A DNA stretch of 64,000 nucleotides from Sphingomonadaceae bacterium (GCA_947453945.1 CANGJB010000003.1:41718-105717); one strand, 5' to 3'; counted from the first letter of the stretch, positions 42,855 to 52,813 are shown. Notes: a model not told the origin generated them from the letters alone. A program made the numbers and translations.

Positions 42855-44003
42855 ATGAAGAGCAGATTTGATGAAATAGTCGGGCTGCGCATCTATCTTG
42901 CTGCCTGGGTTGCGATTGGCCACGGACTTCAGACCGCCGGATATGTTTACCCGACCAATCCGCTCATGCGCTTGTTGCTGGCGGGCGGCGCTTCTGTCGA
43001 CGTGTTCATTATCATCAGCGGCTTCGTGATTGCTCATCTTATTGAGACAGCTCGTGAATCATATGGGAAGTACATAGTTCGAAGAGGGTTCCGGCTCTAC
43101 CCGGTCTATATCATCTCCTGTATTTTCGGCTTTTTCATCGCTGACAGTTGGTCGCATCTTGCTGCGGTATCTCCTTGGTCGCATGTTCAGGGTTGGGGCG
43201 AGTACAGCAAGAATGTCGTCGATTCAGCGCAGCAATTGCACGTCAATCCGGTCGGCCATATCGCCGCTCATGCCGCGATGATGCATGGTGTCATTCCAAA
43301 CGAGATACTTCCCATGGCCGCCCGCACGATTCTCCCCGCGGCGTGGAGCATATCCCTTGAATGGCAGTTCTATCTGGTCGCGCCGCTGGTTATGTTTGGC
43401 CTACGGACGCGCGCGGGCGTATTCTGGACTGCGTTTCTGAGCCTGCTGTTTTTCATCGCGACAAACAAAGGATATCTCGGTCAGCACGATTTTAGATCCT
43501 TCATTGGATCGTCGATTCCATTTTTTGCCGTCGGGATCTGTAGCCGGTTGGCGATTGGTTGGGTGTCCAAAATCGAAGTCGACCCTTTGACCGCGGCCAC
43601 GGTTGGCAGCGCGCTGCTGCTGATGCTTGGCGACGAAATTCTGCCGTTGCTGGTCTGGACGGTGTTTTACAGCTATCTGGTCTGGCAGCGCGATGACCCG
43701 CTTTCTCGCCTGTTTCGGCTCCTGACGACAGCCCGGCCCATGCTTCTGTTCGGCGAGGCGTCTTACTCGCTCTATCTGATTCATCGCCCTGTTCAGGTGG
43801 TACTGGCGGTTGCGACGCTGACAACGATCGGAAGCTCGCAGGAGGGCATGCTGATAATCCAGATGATCGCGGTGGCGCTGGCGCTCCTCATCAGTGTCGG
43901 CCTCTACTTCGGTGTCGAAAAGCCCTTCATTCGGCTGGGTAAGCAGTTGACCGGTGGGGGCGGCCGGGCTGGCAAGGCGGATGCAGCAAAGCCCGCACAG
44001 TAA
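42855..44003 (+). CDS. Membrane acyltransferase 3 family protein (C)
   Basis: A 382-residue acyltransferase 3 protein: DEIVGLRIYLAAWVAIGHGLQT (R and catalytic His), VDVFIIISGFVIAHLI, IVRRGFRLYPVYIIS, AAWSISLEWQFYLVAP and YSLYLIHRPVQVVLA. Like proteins A and B it would acylate a cell-surface sugar. Three such enzymes in one locus point to a heavily decorated polysaccharide. ATG 42855 follows GGGGCCGGG. Confidence 0.87.
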   Translation: MKSRFDEIVGLRIYLAAWVAIGHGLQTAGYVYPTNPLMRLLLAGGASVDVFIIISGFVIAHLIETARESYGKYIVRRGFRLYPVYIISCIFGFFIADSWSHLAAVSPWSHVQGWGEYSKNVVDSAQQLHVNPVGHIAAHAAMMHGVIPNEILPMAARTILPAAWSISLEWQFYLVAPLVMFGLRTRAGVFWTAFLSLLFFIATNKGYLGQHDFRSFIGSSIPFFAVGICSRLAIGWVSKIEVDPLTAATVGSALLLMLGDEILPLLVWTVFYSYLVWQRDDPLSRLFRLLTTARPMLLFGEASYSLYLIHRPVQVVLAVATLTTIGSSQEGMLIIQMIAVALALLISVGLYFGVEKPFIRLGKQLTGGGGRAGKADAAKPAQ

Positions 44004-44299
44004 GGACCTTTGCTAATTGCTCCGATGGAGGCGGCATTCCTCGCCGCGGCATAGAGTGACAGAGTGATTGACCGTGCTCACGGTTTGGAATGCGTCCCGT
44101 GGCGCGAGTGATGGCCGCCTTTGGATGCTTTGTGCCGCTGGTTGTATTGGGTGAACGGAATGGCGGTGTGCTGCTTGCAGCTTGCTGCGGCCTGCTTGTT
44201 AAGGCATGTTCTAAGCAAGCCCAATACTAGTAGATGCACTTTTTCAAAGTCATCTTACGGGCAGGCTGCTGCGTCCATCCCTCCGTGCGGAACGTTATT

Positions 44300-44605
44300 A
44301 TGCCCCATCGAAAGAGTCCCGTGATGCTTGGCCTCCTGGCGGCTGCCTGCGCGAACGAAGCACCCGTTGCGGCAACCGGTGAACCACCCCGCAGTGCTGC
44401 CAAAGGTGAAATGCCTGCCGGCTTTGCGGGCGTCATGGCTCCTCCCGGTGATGCGGAAGAGGCAATTCGTTCGGAATTTGCTCACATTGAAGCGCAGGGC
44501 ACTGCGGAAGGCTATACCGTATTTGCGCTGCGCCATCCGGATCACCCACTGGCCAAGGAAGCGGAGCGCCGCGCAAGTGCAATGAAAGCGCGCAAACGGG
44601 ACTAG
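44300..44605 (+). CDS. Small hypothetical lipoprotein
   Basis: A protein of about 101 residues. MPHRKSPVMLGLLAAACAN looks like a lipoprotein signal with Cys near residue 17, followed by a Pro/Ala linker and a small charged domain (EEAIRSEFAHIEAQGTAEGY, then HPDHPLAKEAERRASAM). I do not recognise a family. The start could be 44234 instead. It lies upstream of the metalloprotease on the same strand, 350 bases away. Confidence 0.5.
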   Translation: MPHRKSPVMLGLLAAACANEAPVAATGEPPRSAAKGEMPAGFAGVMAPPGDAEEAIRSEFAHIEAQGTAEGYTVFALRHPDHPLAKEAERRASAMKARKRD

Positions 44606-44956
44606 TTGCCTGACACGCTGCGGTTGACCGACGGGGAATTTATAGAGCGGCCTCGATCACGCGGGCGGGCGAATCGCTCCCGATGGCACCACGCCGCTTT
44701 CCACTGCGGCCAGCCGGCAACGAGGCCCTGGAACGCGCACGGCAAGGGGCGAAATTACTAATTTGCATCGGTCCAAAACGGCGGAAAATCGCTATAAATT
44801 CGTGATTTGGACATGATCAAAGAACAGCTTCGATTTTTGTCTTGCCGAAGTCCCTGTCGCATAGGTACTATTACATATCAAACGACGGTCGCGAGTAAGT
44901 CCGCAAAGCGGACTGAAGAAAGCAATTTTTTGCTCTAGCGCAGACAGGACCGTGTC
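44606..44956 (+). promoter_or_regulatory. Leader of the metalloprotease gene with hairpins
   Basis: 351 bases without a gene. AT-rich around 44755-44900. The perfect hairpin AGTCCGC-AAA-GCGGACT (44898-44914) is followed by AGCAA-TTTT-TTGCT (44921-44934), 23 bases before the GTG start. They may control translation or transcript stability. Confidence 0.45.
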
Positions 44957-47900
44957 GTGAAGAAATCATCAGCGAAGAAGATCAATCCCGGAATCACCAG
45001 CGATTCCACTCAGTCCATGGCTTCATCGAGTTCAGGCGCCACAGCTCTGTGGGCGAGCGCGTTGTCGCCCGCGGAAGGCGCGGGCCTAGGGAACTCCACG
45101 ATCGGAAGCGCCGCTATTGGAAGCGCCGCGATTGCGGCCAGTGTGGCGGCCGCGCCTGCTGCCAGCGCAGCGACCGGTGAGATGCATCTCGGCGCCGTTG
45201 ACGATGTGATCAAGCAGACCGTTTCGGTTAGCGACGCCGCCCCCGCCAAAGTCGCTTCAGTCAGCGATGCTGCCCCCGGCAGGGCCGCAAGCGACGTTCC
45301 GCAAGAGAACGGCAACGTAAGCGTGGCCGTGGCCGTGGCCGCATCTGGCAATGCCCTGATCGATGGCGTGCTTTCGGGCAGCAAATGGAATGGCTCAATC
45401 ACTTATTCCGATCCCGATTCTGCCGCCGACTATCAGGCCGGCTACAATTCGGACGGGAATAGCGATGGGATCAGTGCCCAGAATCAGGGTTTCTCGCAGT
45501 TCACCGCGATGCAGATGAAGGCCTTTCACTCTGCGCTTAATCAGGCACTTTACACACAGGACGCAGGCGCAGGAAACCTCTCGGTAGAAGGCTTCACCAA
45601 CCTGGACATTACTTATGGTATCTCTGGGTCTGGAAACGCGACGATACGCGGCGCAAATTCGAGCGATCCCGGCACCGCCTATGCATACTATCCTTCCAAC
45701 AGCATCTACGGCGGCGATACGTTCTTCGGGAATGGTTACGACGGCACTGTCAATTCTTACAAGACCCCTGTTGCGGGCAACTACGCTTGGCACACCATGA
45801 TCCACGAACTGGGTCACTCACTGGGCCTTAAGCATAGCCAGGAAACAGGCGGACCGGGCAACATCGCCGTTCCGACTGCATACGACGACATCGAATTCAC
45901 GGTGATGAGCTACCGCAGCTACATCGGTGCGCCGCTGACAGGCTACAGCTATGAACGGTTTGGTGCTCCACAGACCTACATGATGCTTGATATCCAGGCG
46001 CTGCAATACATGTATGGCGCGGATTATACGGTCAATTCGGGCAATACCACCTACACGTGGAATCCGACTACGGGCACCACGCTTATCGATGGCCAGATCG
46101 CGATCGCGCCGGGTGCCAACCGCATCTTTGCAACCATCTGGGATGGTGGCGGTATCGATACCTACGATCTGTCAGCCTATTCGACCAACCTCTCGCTTGA
46201 CCTCAACCCGGGCGGCTACTCGCTCTTCAGTTCGGCCCAGCAGGCCTATCTGGGTGCCGGAAACTACGCGCGCGGCAATATCTTCAACGCGCTGCTCTAT
46301 AACGGCAACACAGCTTCGCTGATCGAAAATGCCATCGGTGGCTCGGGCAATGATACGATCACCGGCAACAGTGCCGACAACGTGCTGACGGGCAACAACG
46401 GCAATGACACCCTAAATGGTGTAGCCGGCAACGACACCCTGAATGGTGGCGCTGGCGCCGACATCATTGATGGCGGTTCTGGCGTCGACACGATCCATGG
46501 CGGCGATGACAACGATATCATCTACGGCGGGTTCTCTACCGACGAAGTCTATGGCGACGCAGGCAACGATACCTTCATCATCCGTCAATCCGGTGCCGGC
46601 ACTGAGTTTGGCGACAACACCTATGGCGGAGCCGGAACCGACAGTCTCGACCTGAGCCAGATTGCCACGACCTATGGTGCGATTGTCGATCTGACTGCCG
46701 GGACCTGGCAATACAATCCGCTCTACGGCGGCCCTTGGGTGATCGACAGCGTCGAGAACGTAAGCGGCACGCAACTGGACGACACGATCACTGGCGATAG
46801 TGCCGACAATGTCCTCAGAGGTAACAACGGCAACGATACAATCCGCGGCGGTGCCGGTAACGATACAATAACCGGTGGTAATGGCAGAGATCTGCTGATC
46901 GGCGGCAGCGGCAACGATGTGCTCGACGGCGGCTGGGACATAGATATCCTCTATGGCGAAGCAGGTGACGACACGTTCATCCTCTCCAACCCTTGGTATG
47001 GAGGATATGGCGAGATCTACGTTGGCGGCGCAGGAAATGACACGCTCGACATATCGGGCGTGGCCGGCTTCAGCACAACAACGGTCAATCTGGCCGAGGG
47101 CGTGTTCACTTACGCCGGCGGCTCTCCAGACTATGGCGAAATCGCGCTTTCCAGCGTCGAATACTTCATCGGCAGCTCTGCGGCCGACTCGATCACCGGT
47201 TCGGGCGAATGGAACAGGTTGACCGGTAATGGCGGTGATGACGTCATCAATGGCCTCGGCGGCAATGACTCCTTGAACGGCGGTGCCGGCAACGACATTC
47301 TCGATGGCGGCACGGGTGATGACACCATGGCTGGCGGTGACGGCAACGACACCTTCTACGTCGACAGCGCGGGCGACAATGTTGTTGAAGGTGCGACCGG
47401 CGGCACGGACCTCATTTTGGCGACGGCCTCCTACACGCTGGCAGGCCGCTATGTCGAAACGCTGCAGCTGGTCGGTGCAGCCAACATCGACGCCACCGGC
47501 AACAGTCAGAATAACGCCCTCATCGGCAACAGCGGCAACAACACGCTGCTGGGCAATGACGGTGACGACGTGATCAATGGCGGTGCTGGCAATGACATCA
47601 TCAATGGCGGCAACGGCACCGATACCGCAAGCTACGCCGGTGCCGGCGGAAGTGTCACGGTCAACCTCTCGATCGCGGGCGCACAGGCCACGGGTGGTGC
47701 CGGTTCCGACACCTTGAGCTTCATCGAAAATCTGATCGGCTCGAGCTTCGGCGACTCATTGACCGGAAACGCCAGCGTCAACGTGATCGACGGCGGTCTG
47801 GGCGCCGATATCATGGCTGGCGGCGACAACAACGATATCTACTACGTCGATAACGTGGGCGATAATGTTGTCGAAGGTGGAGCCGGCGGTTCGGCCGACA

Positions 47901-48442
47901 TCATCTACTCGACAGTGTCCTATGGTTTGGCAGGCCGTTATGTCGAAACGCTCCAACTGACCGGCGCGGCCAACATCGATGCGACCGGCAACAGCCTGGC
48001 CAATACCCTGATCGGCAACACCGGCAATAACACGCTGCTGGGCAATGACGGTATCGATACGCTCAATGGTGCGGGCGGCAGTGACGTGCTGAACGGTGGT
48101 ACCGGTTCCGACGCCCTGACGGGCGGTGCAGGCACCGATACCTTTGCCTTCAGCACAGCACTCGGTGCCACCAACATCGATACCATTGCAGACTTCAGCG
48201 TGGTTGATGATACCATCCAGCTTGCCAGCTCGATCTTCACCGGCCTTGTGGCTGGCGGGCTCTCGGCTGCGGCCTTCAACATCGGTGCTGCTGCCAGTGA
48301 TGCGACCGATCGCATCATCTACAACAGCGCGACCGGCGCATTGCTGTTCGACAGCGATGGCACCGGTGCGAGCGCCGCCATCCAGTTCGCGACCCTTTCG
48401 ACCGGCCTGGCTTTGACGAACGCCGACTTCCTGGTCGTGTAA
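44957..48442 (+). CDS. Serralysin-type RTX metalloprotease (M10)
   Basis: A 1161-residue secreted protease. After an Ala/Ser-rich N-terminal region (about 135 residues, no classical signal peptide) comes the zinc protease domain with HELGHSLGLKH (His283, Glu284, His287, His293) and the Met-turn VMSYRS (Met317). The remaining part has many Ca2+-binding RTX nonapeptides of the GGxGxDxLx type (for example GGAGNDTITGGNGRD and GGAGNDILDGGTGDD) and ends ALTNADFLVV, typical of a type I secretion signal. It would be exported in one step through an ABC/MFP/TolC system; none is in the window. GTG start. At more than twice the usual serralysin length, it contains duplicated modules. Confidence 0.92.
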   Translation: MKKSSAKKINPGITSDSTQSMASSSSGATALWASALSPAEGAGLGNSTIGSAAIGSAAIAASVAAAPAASAATGEMHLGAVDDVIKQTVSVSDAAPAKVASVSDAAPGRAASDVPQENGNVSVAVAVAASGNALIDGVLSGSKWNGSITYSDPDSAADYQAGYNSDGNSDGISAQNQGFSQFTAMQMKAFHSALNQALYTQDAGAGNLSVEGFTNLDITYGISGSGNATIRGANSSDPGTAYAYYPSNSIYGGDTFFGNGYDGTVNSYKTPVAGNYAWHTMIHELGHSLGLKHSQETGGPGNIAVPTAYDDIEFTVMSYRSYIGAPLTGYSYERFGAPQTYMMLDIQALQYMYGADYTVNSGNTTYTWNPTTGTTLIDGQIAIAPGANRIFATIWDGGGIDTYDLSAYSTNLSLDLNPGGYSLFSSAQQAYLGAGNYARGNIFNALLYNGNTASLIENAIGGSGNDTITGNSADNVLTGNNGNDTLNGVAGNDTLNGGAGADIIDGGSGVDTIHGGDDNDIIYGGFSTDEVYGDAGNDTFIIRQSGAGTEFGDNTYGGAGTDSLDLSQIATTYGAIVDLTAGTWQYNPLYGGPWVIDSVENVSGTQLDDTITGDSADNVLRGNNGNDTIRGGAGNDTITGGNGRDLLIGGSGNDVLDGGWDIDILYGEAGDDTFILSNPWYGGYGEIYVGGAGNDTLDISGVAGFSTTTVNLAEGVFTYAGGSPDYGEIALSSVEYFIGSSAADSITGSGEWNRLTGNGGDDVINGLGGNDSLNGGAGNDILDGGTGDDTMAGGDGNDTFYVDSAGDNVVEGATGGTDLILATASYTLAGRYVETLQLVGAANIDATGNSQNNALIGNSGNNTLLGNDGDDVINGGAGNDIINGGNGTDTASYAGAGGSVTVNLSIAGAQATGGAGSDTLSFIENLIGSSFGDSLTGNASVNVIDGGLGADIMAGGDNNDIYYVDNVGDNVVEGGAGGSADIIYSTVSYGLAGRYVETLQLTGAANIDATGNSLANTLIGNTGNNTLLGNDGIDTLNGAGGSDVLNGGTGSDALTGGAGTDTFAFSTALGATNIDTIADFSVVDDTIQLASSIFTGLVAGGLSAAAFNIGAAASDATDRIIYNSATGALLFDSDGTGASAAIQFATLSTGLALTNADFLVV
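47341..47563 (+). repeat. Duplicated module in the RTX protease, copy 1
   Basis: Encodes DSAGDNVVEGATGGTDLILA, then a LAGRYVETLQL strand, AANIDATGNS and GNNTLLGNDG. The same order returns at 47830-48051 with few changes, so the gene grew by duplication inside the RTX region. Confidence 0.85.
47830..48051 (+). repeat. Duplicated module in the RTX protease, copy 2
   Basis: Encodes YYVDNVGDNVVEGGAGGSAD, then LAGRYVETLQL, AANIDATGNS and GNNTLLGNDG, matching copy 1 almost word for word in the second half. Confidence 0.85.
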
Positions 48443-48467
48443 GTCTCGATAGCTCCGTTATGGCTTG

Positions 48468-48502
48468 AGAGCCTGATCCGCCTCGGTGGATCAGGCTCTT
48501 TT
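48468..48502 (+). terminator. Rho-independent terminator of the protease gene
   Basis: AGAGCCTGATCC (48468-48479), loop of eight bases, GGATCAGGCTCT (48488-48499) then TTT. A perfect 12-bp stem 26 bases after the stop. Confidence 0.9.
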
Positions 48503-48622
48503 GCTGCGCAGCAAAGGCGCGGCGCGCTTTGCGCAAAGCCACCTCGGTTGGCCGTAAGGCGCAATAATCCGGCAAGGCTGACGCGCACTGACTGCGCGGA
48601 AAACCGGCTCAGCCAAGCGCAC

Positions 48623-49459
48623 TCAGCCTTTGGGCAAGCCCCATAGATCGACAGGGAATGCTGCAAGCAACCGGTCGACATCATGCACGGGCGGGCGTTC
48701 GCCCCCCATCTCGATCGCTTCGGCTACTGATGTCGCGAAAGCAAAATCCTCGCGTCCACTGCCGGCGTAATAATCCCGATATTTGAACAGGTTCTCGCCC
48801 TCGCTGAGGCGCGCATAGCGTGCTGGAATCCCGAATGCCTCTGCCATGATCAACCCGTGCAGGGAGCTCGCCACGATCAGCTTGGCCCCCATGATCGCCT
48901 CGATGCAGCGATTCCACGACAAGTAGGGATTGATGAGCTCGGAACCTGCCAAGTCGGTATCGAGGGTCAGGTCATGCAGGTTTGGTACAAAGCCTGCCTC
49001 AACGCTCTTCCCGGTCTGTAAGGTGTCCTTCAGAAGCGTCGGCAGCAGAATGGCAGGATCGCCATAAACTTCGGGCACGGTGATGCCCTGGCTCAGCAGG
49101 ACTTCGCGCGTGTAGGGGCCACGCACCGCGCGGACATCGAGGTCTTTGGTACCGGGCAGTTCCTGGTCCTTGCGTCCATTAATCCCGGAGCCCCAGACAA
49201 CGTCGCCTGGCTTGGTCAAATGCAGGATCGATCCGACCGCGACCATCCGCCGGTGGCGCGGCACTTCCTGGCAAAGCCTCAAACCATGCGAGGCGGCCGC
49301 TGCATCGACTACGACTGGTGAGAGATAGTCACCGAAGTTGAGCCGACCATCATCGGGGCGCCAGTAAAAGAGCTCGACGTGGGGAAATGGGAATGGACTG
49401 CGCTCGAAACGACCACGCAGAGCTTCGACGATGCGCGTGCGGATGCCCCACCTGAACAC
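48623..49459 (-). CDS. Polysaccharide pyruvyl transferase family protein
   Basis: A 278-residue GT-B-like protein: LNFGDYLSPVVVDAAAASHG at the start, VVWGSGINGRKDQ, VRAVRGPYTREVLLSQGI, VYGDPAILLPTLL, and VASSLHGLIMAEAFGIPARY near the end. This SLHG...AEAFG pattern is the hallmark of the PF04230 (CsaB/ExoV/WcaK) family. It would add a pyruvate ketal from phosphoenolpyruvate to a sugar of the exopolysaccharide, giving it negative charge. It is on the minus strand downstream of the flippase gene, 188 bases away, and probably co-transcribed with it. Confidence 0.9.
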   Translation of the reverse strand: MFRWGIRTRIVEALRGRFERSPFPFPHVELFYWRPDDGRLNFGDYLSPVVVDAAAASHGLRLCQEVPRHRRMVAVGSILHLTKPGDVVWGSGINGRKDQELPGTKDLDVRAVRGPYTREVLLSQGITVPEVYGDPAILLPTLLKDTLQTGKSVEAGFVPNLHDLTLDTDLAGSELINPYLSWNRCIEAIMGAKLIVASSLHGLIMAEAFGIPARYARLSEGENLFKYRDYYAGSGREDFAFATSVAEAIEMGGERPPVHDVDRLLAAFPVDLWGLPKG

Positions 49460-49647
49460 GAAATCCCACCTTCTGCGCTCCCAGTGGAGGCGTTGCCAGA
49501 CTGAGTGAGCCGGGCCCAGTGCTGAATACGGCCCACTTATTGCTGCAGTGCAACTTGAGATGCAAGTATCTTGGCGCTGAGTTCACTCTGAAATTGAGGG
49601 CCTGCCCTTGGCGGTGCATTTGAGAAATTCAGCTGAACTCAGCTCTG

Positions 49648-51054
49648 TCACGCGGTTTGTCTCAGTGCTCGATACTGAAGGAGTGTTGGAATGAGGCTAG
49701 CCGCCAAAATGCCGACGCCGGCAAACCAAAGGAGCAAATTCTGGCCGCTCGATATCGATATAGCCAATCCGATGATTGCCACTGAGATCGAAACCCAGCT
49801 GAGCGGTGGCGCCATGCGAACGTGAAGGCGCTGCAGTACATAGCGCGAAGAGACCGGATTGAGGGTGGTCGCCGCGACAAACATGCCAAGTGGCAGCGAA
49901 TAGACCCCGATCCAGTGACCGAACAGGAAGGGCACGAAAATGAGGCAAGCAAGGGACCCCATCATGATCGCCAGGCTGGCATTGACGAGCCCGGCTATCC
50001 GCAACAGGGCATCTGCGCCAGCATAGTAGCTCCTGACGATCGAACTGACGGCGAGGGCGGCCAACAATGGCAACGACCCGTTGAATTTGCCCATGAACAA
50101 GAGAAAAGCGGGGTATGCACCGAGCGCGGCTACAGCGGTAAGTGTGACGAGAATCGTCGAAATGGCGCGGCTGCGGTCGATCTCGAACTGTAGCGCTTCG
50201 TGATCATCGCGATGGATCGCAGAGCCCGCCTGCGTCATGAAGGTCTTCACCACGATCGTCTGGAAAAACGGAATCAGGGCCGCAACACGAGAAGCGATTG
50301 CGTAGTCTGCGGCTGCATCGGACGTGAAAAGCCAACCCACCACTAGCATATCGATGCCTTGCATCTGCATCGCCCCGAAACTGTGGAGGGTAAGTTTGCC
50401 AATGTATTGCATGTCCCATGCGGTCAAAGGAGCGAAACCGGCCGTCGGCCGGGAGAGCAACTTGCTCGCGATGCCGAGCCAGGGCAGGGCCACCGATACG
50501 ACCATGACTGCAGCGATCGCGAAATGGTCCGATTGGAGCAGAAGCAGCGGCGGCAGGACAATTAGCCGGATGAGATTGGGCACAAACTCTACCGCAAAAA
50601 TGGACCGTGTGATGAGGCCGCGCCCGTCTAGCGCTCCGGCGCTGATTGTCAGCAGGGTCGAAAACACCATGAATGGCGCCATCCACGTGATCCAGGATGC
50701 CAAAGTGGGCTTTCCAAACCAGCCGGCTATCGCGGTCGCGAAAACTGCCATGGCGATCGCGATTGCCGCAGTGAGCAGCATGCCCATGCAGACGACCGTG
50801 CGGTGGAGGCTGATCTCGCGGTCCAGCGTTGCGTGGCGAGCGATGTGATAGACCAGAAGCGTCGCCAGCCCCGTCCCCAATCCTGTCGACAGGACGCGGG
50901 TCAGGGCAAACACGATCATGAAATCGCCGAAGTCCGATTTGGCGAGGAGCTTGCCAAGCAGGATCAGCACGACAAATTGCGAGCCCAGCGAAAACAGGCG
51001 CGAAAAGGCGCCGAACCCGACGTTGCCGAACCTGCCTCCAGCGAGCATGCGCAT
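49648..51054 (-). CDS. Oligosaccharide flippase (Wzx-like, MATE/MOP superfamily)
   Basis: A 468-residue membrane protein with about fourteen hydrophobic helices, starting RFGNVGFGAFSRLFSLGSQ and FVVLILLGKLLAKSDFGDFM, the usual Wzx entry pattern. It would flip the undecaprenyl-linked repeat unit to the periplasmic side for Wzy. ATG 51054 gives the normal N-terminus; an upstream open frame to 51186 is not protein-like. The neighbouring pyruvyl transferase and GT4 genes support the role. Confidence 0.88.
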   Translation of the reverse strand: MRMLAGGRFGNVGFGAFSRLFSLGSQFVVLILLGKLLAKSDFGDFMIVFALTRVLSTGLGTGLATLLVYHIARHATLDREISLHRTVVCMGMLLTAAIAIAMAVFATAIAGWFGKPTLASWITWMAPFMVFSTLLTISAGALDGRGLITRSIFAVEFVPNLIRLIVLPPLLLLQSDHFAIAAVMVVSVALPWLGIASKLLSRPTAGFAPLTAWDMQYIGKLTLHSFGAMQMQGIDMLVVGWLFTSDAAADYAIASRVAALIPFFQTIVVKTFMTQAGSAIHRDDHEALQFEIDRSRAISTILVTLTAVAALGAYPAFLLFMGKFNGSLPLLAALAVSSIVRSYYAGADALLRIAGLVNASLAIMMGSLACLIFVPFLFGHWIGVYSLPLGMFVAATTLNPVSSRYVLQRLHVRMAPPLSWVSISVAIIGLAISISSGQNLLLWFAGVGILAASLIPTLLQYRALRQTA

Positions 51055-51423
51055 CAGAAGCTTGCCGCTTTTGGTGCGCCGAACAGAACTAGCGTGCCGG
51101 TACAGTGATGATTGGCTCGGCCCGGTCCACCAGCGATGAAGTGCAACAGGGAAGCATGCCTCCGATTCGGATCGTGCGTTGCACAATGCGCGGCTTGTTC
51201 AGAGCCTTCCTCGTACTGTGCAGCAAATGCCAGTTGCGCTACGTGTGCGTTGCTACGCCAATAATGATGAGCGATCTTATTGAAGCAGGCCAGCATTCTG
51301 TCTGGATCCAATTCTCTCAGTCATCGTATTGAACAACGCGATGCGCTTACGCATGTGCGATATCGAATCAATGGGCTATGTGCAAAGGATGTTGCGACAG
51401 AGACGATAGAGCAGATCACCAAA
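51055..51423. promoter_or_regulatory. Divergent region between flippase and GT4 genes
   Basis: 369 bases upstream of both the minus-strand flippase gene and the plus-strand GT4 gene. Both frames stay open part of the way but show no protein-like sequence. It should contain both promoters; none can be pinned down by eye. Confidence 0.35.
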
Positions 51424-52581
51424 ATGACACGGCCGATCGCGGTATACACCAAAGCTTGGCTTTCGGGCGGAGCAGGCTTGTTTGCGCAGGAACTGGTTGG
51501 CGGAATGCTCGCTGCCGGAGGGCGCGTGATATTCATTGCACCACAAGCCGAGAACAGTGAGTTCGAGGTGCCGCGTGCCGGAATGACCCGCATCAGGCCG
51601 CGCCGGGAATTGCGCCACGGCTCGCGCCTGAGGCGCTTCGCTGCCTCGCTGCAGCGGGTTGGTGGAAGCGCCTTGGGCCTGCTGCGGGCGCGGTTGCGGA
51701 CCCGGATCTTTGTTGTGACGATTCCCGATCCCTTCGTGTTCTCATTGCCGATGCTTATGCTGCTTCGGCTGAGTGGTGCGCGGATCATCTACGTTGTTCA
51801 CGATCCCCTGCCACACGCCTGGCGGTTGCCTGCGCGCTTCCGGATGATCGAGAACGCCTCATTTCAGGCGACGTATTCGCTTTCGCGCGCATTGGTCGTG
51901 CTGAGCCGGGCTGGGGTTGCGGCGCTCAGCGGAGCGTATCGGCTTGGCTCGCGGCCGGTGCAAGTGATTGAACATGGGGTGTTCGTGATGGGAGATGCCA
52001 CGCCCGCACCCGGCCACGGCACGCTGCTGCTGTTTGGCACCCTGCGTCGCAACAAGGGAATTCGCGAAGCGATTGCCGGGGTGGTCGCCGCACGCGCCAA
52101 AGGTGCGCGGGTCCGGCTGATCATTGCAGGCGCGCCGGATCCAATTGAGGCGGAATACTGGGCACAGTGCGAGGTGCTGGCCCGAGCACACCCCGATGCC
52201 GTGACGTTGGAAATCGGGTACGTCGAAGATTGTCGGCTCCACGACCTGATCGCAGCATGCGACGCGTTTCTGCTGCCCTATCGGGATTTCAATTCGCAAA
52301 GCGGTGTTGCGATGCTGGCTTCGTCGAACGCGCGTACCGTCATTTCCTCGCGTGCCGGCGGTATTGGCGACCTCATCGCCGATGGGATGGCCGCCGTACC
52401 GATCGAGGCGCCAGTCGATGAAGCAGCGGTCGCCAAGGCGGTGATCGCGTTTGCCGCGGTGCCGGCAGCAGAGTGGAATCAGCGCGCCGTGGCTTATCGT
52501 GACCACACAATGATAGCCCGGGCCTGGCCGGTAATCGGCAAGCAATACATCGATCTTGCAGCAGCCGTAGATGTGCGCTGA
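51424..52581 (+). CDS. Glycosyltransferase family 4 (GT4), B
   Basis: A 385-residue GT-B enzyme: AVYTKAWLSGGAGLFAQELV, VVHDPLPHAWRLPARF, VIEHGVFVMG, LLFGTLRRNKGIREAIAG (donor site), and the C-terminal FLLPYRDFNSQSGVAMLASS in place of the usual E-x7-E. The last feature is unlike GT4 A. It begins an operon with the RmlD-like gene and GT4 C. Donor and acceptor unknown. Confidence 0.87.
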   Translation: MTRPIAVYTKAWLSGGAGLFAQELVGGMLAAGGRVIFIAPQAENSEFEVPRAGMTRIRPRRELRHGSRLRRFAASLQRVGGSALGLLRARLRTRIFVVTIPDPFVFSLPMLMLLRLSGARIIYVVHDPLPHAWRLPARFRMIENASFQATYSLSRALVVLSRAGVAALSGAYRLGSRPVQVIEHGVFVMGDATPAPGHGTLLLFGTLRRNKGIREAIAGVVAARAKGARVRLIIAGAPDPIEAEYWAQCEVLARAHPDAVTLEIGYVEDCRLHDLIAACDAFLLPYRDFNSQSGVAMLASSNARTVISSRAGGIGDLIADGMAAVPIEAPVDEAAVAKAVIAFAAVPAAEWNQRAVAYRDHTMIARAWPVIGKQYIDLAAAVDVR

Positions 52582-52813
52582 ACAGGTGAAGGGTTGGGCC
52601 CTATTGCGGGCTTGATGTCTGCTTGTTGCGCTGCACCCAAAGTCTCTAGATAATTCTCGGCGTGATTGGCGTTCTGCTGCGAAGTAGCGCAGGGATTGGT
52701 CATTGCAAGACTTTCCCAAATCGGTCCTGACGTTCATTTTGCAACGCACAATTGGTTGCGAAAAACCGCATAAAGGTTGTAGAACGTGTAGGCGTTCAGA
52801 CTATGGAGCAAAT

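Noticed and set aside
46320..48130. Tandem repeats that could be mistaken for a CRISPR array
   Set aside because: They are in-frame RTX nonapeptide codons of the protease gene, with no fixed repeat-spacer pattern and no cas genes.
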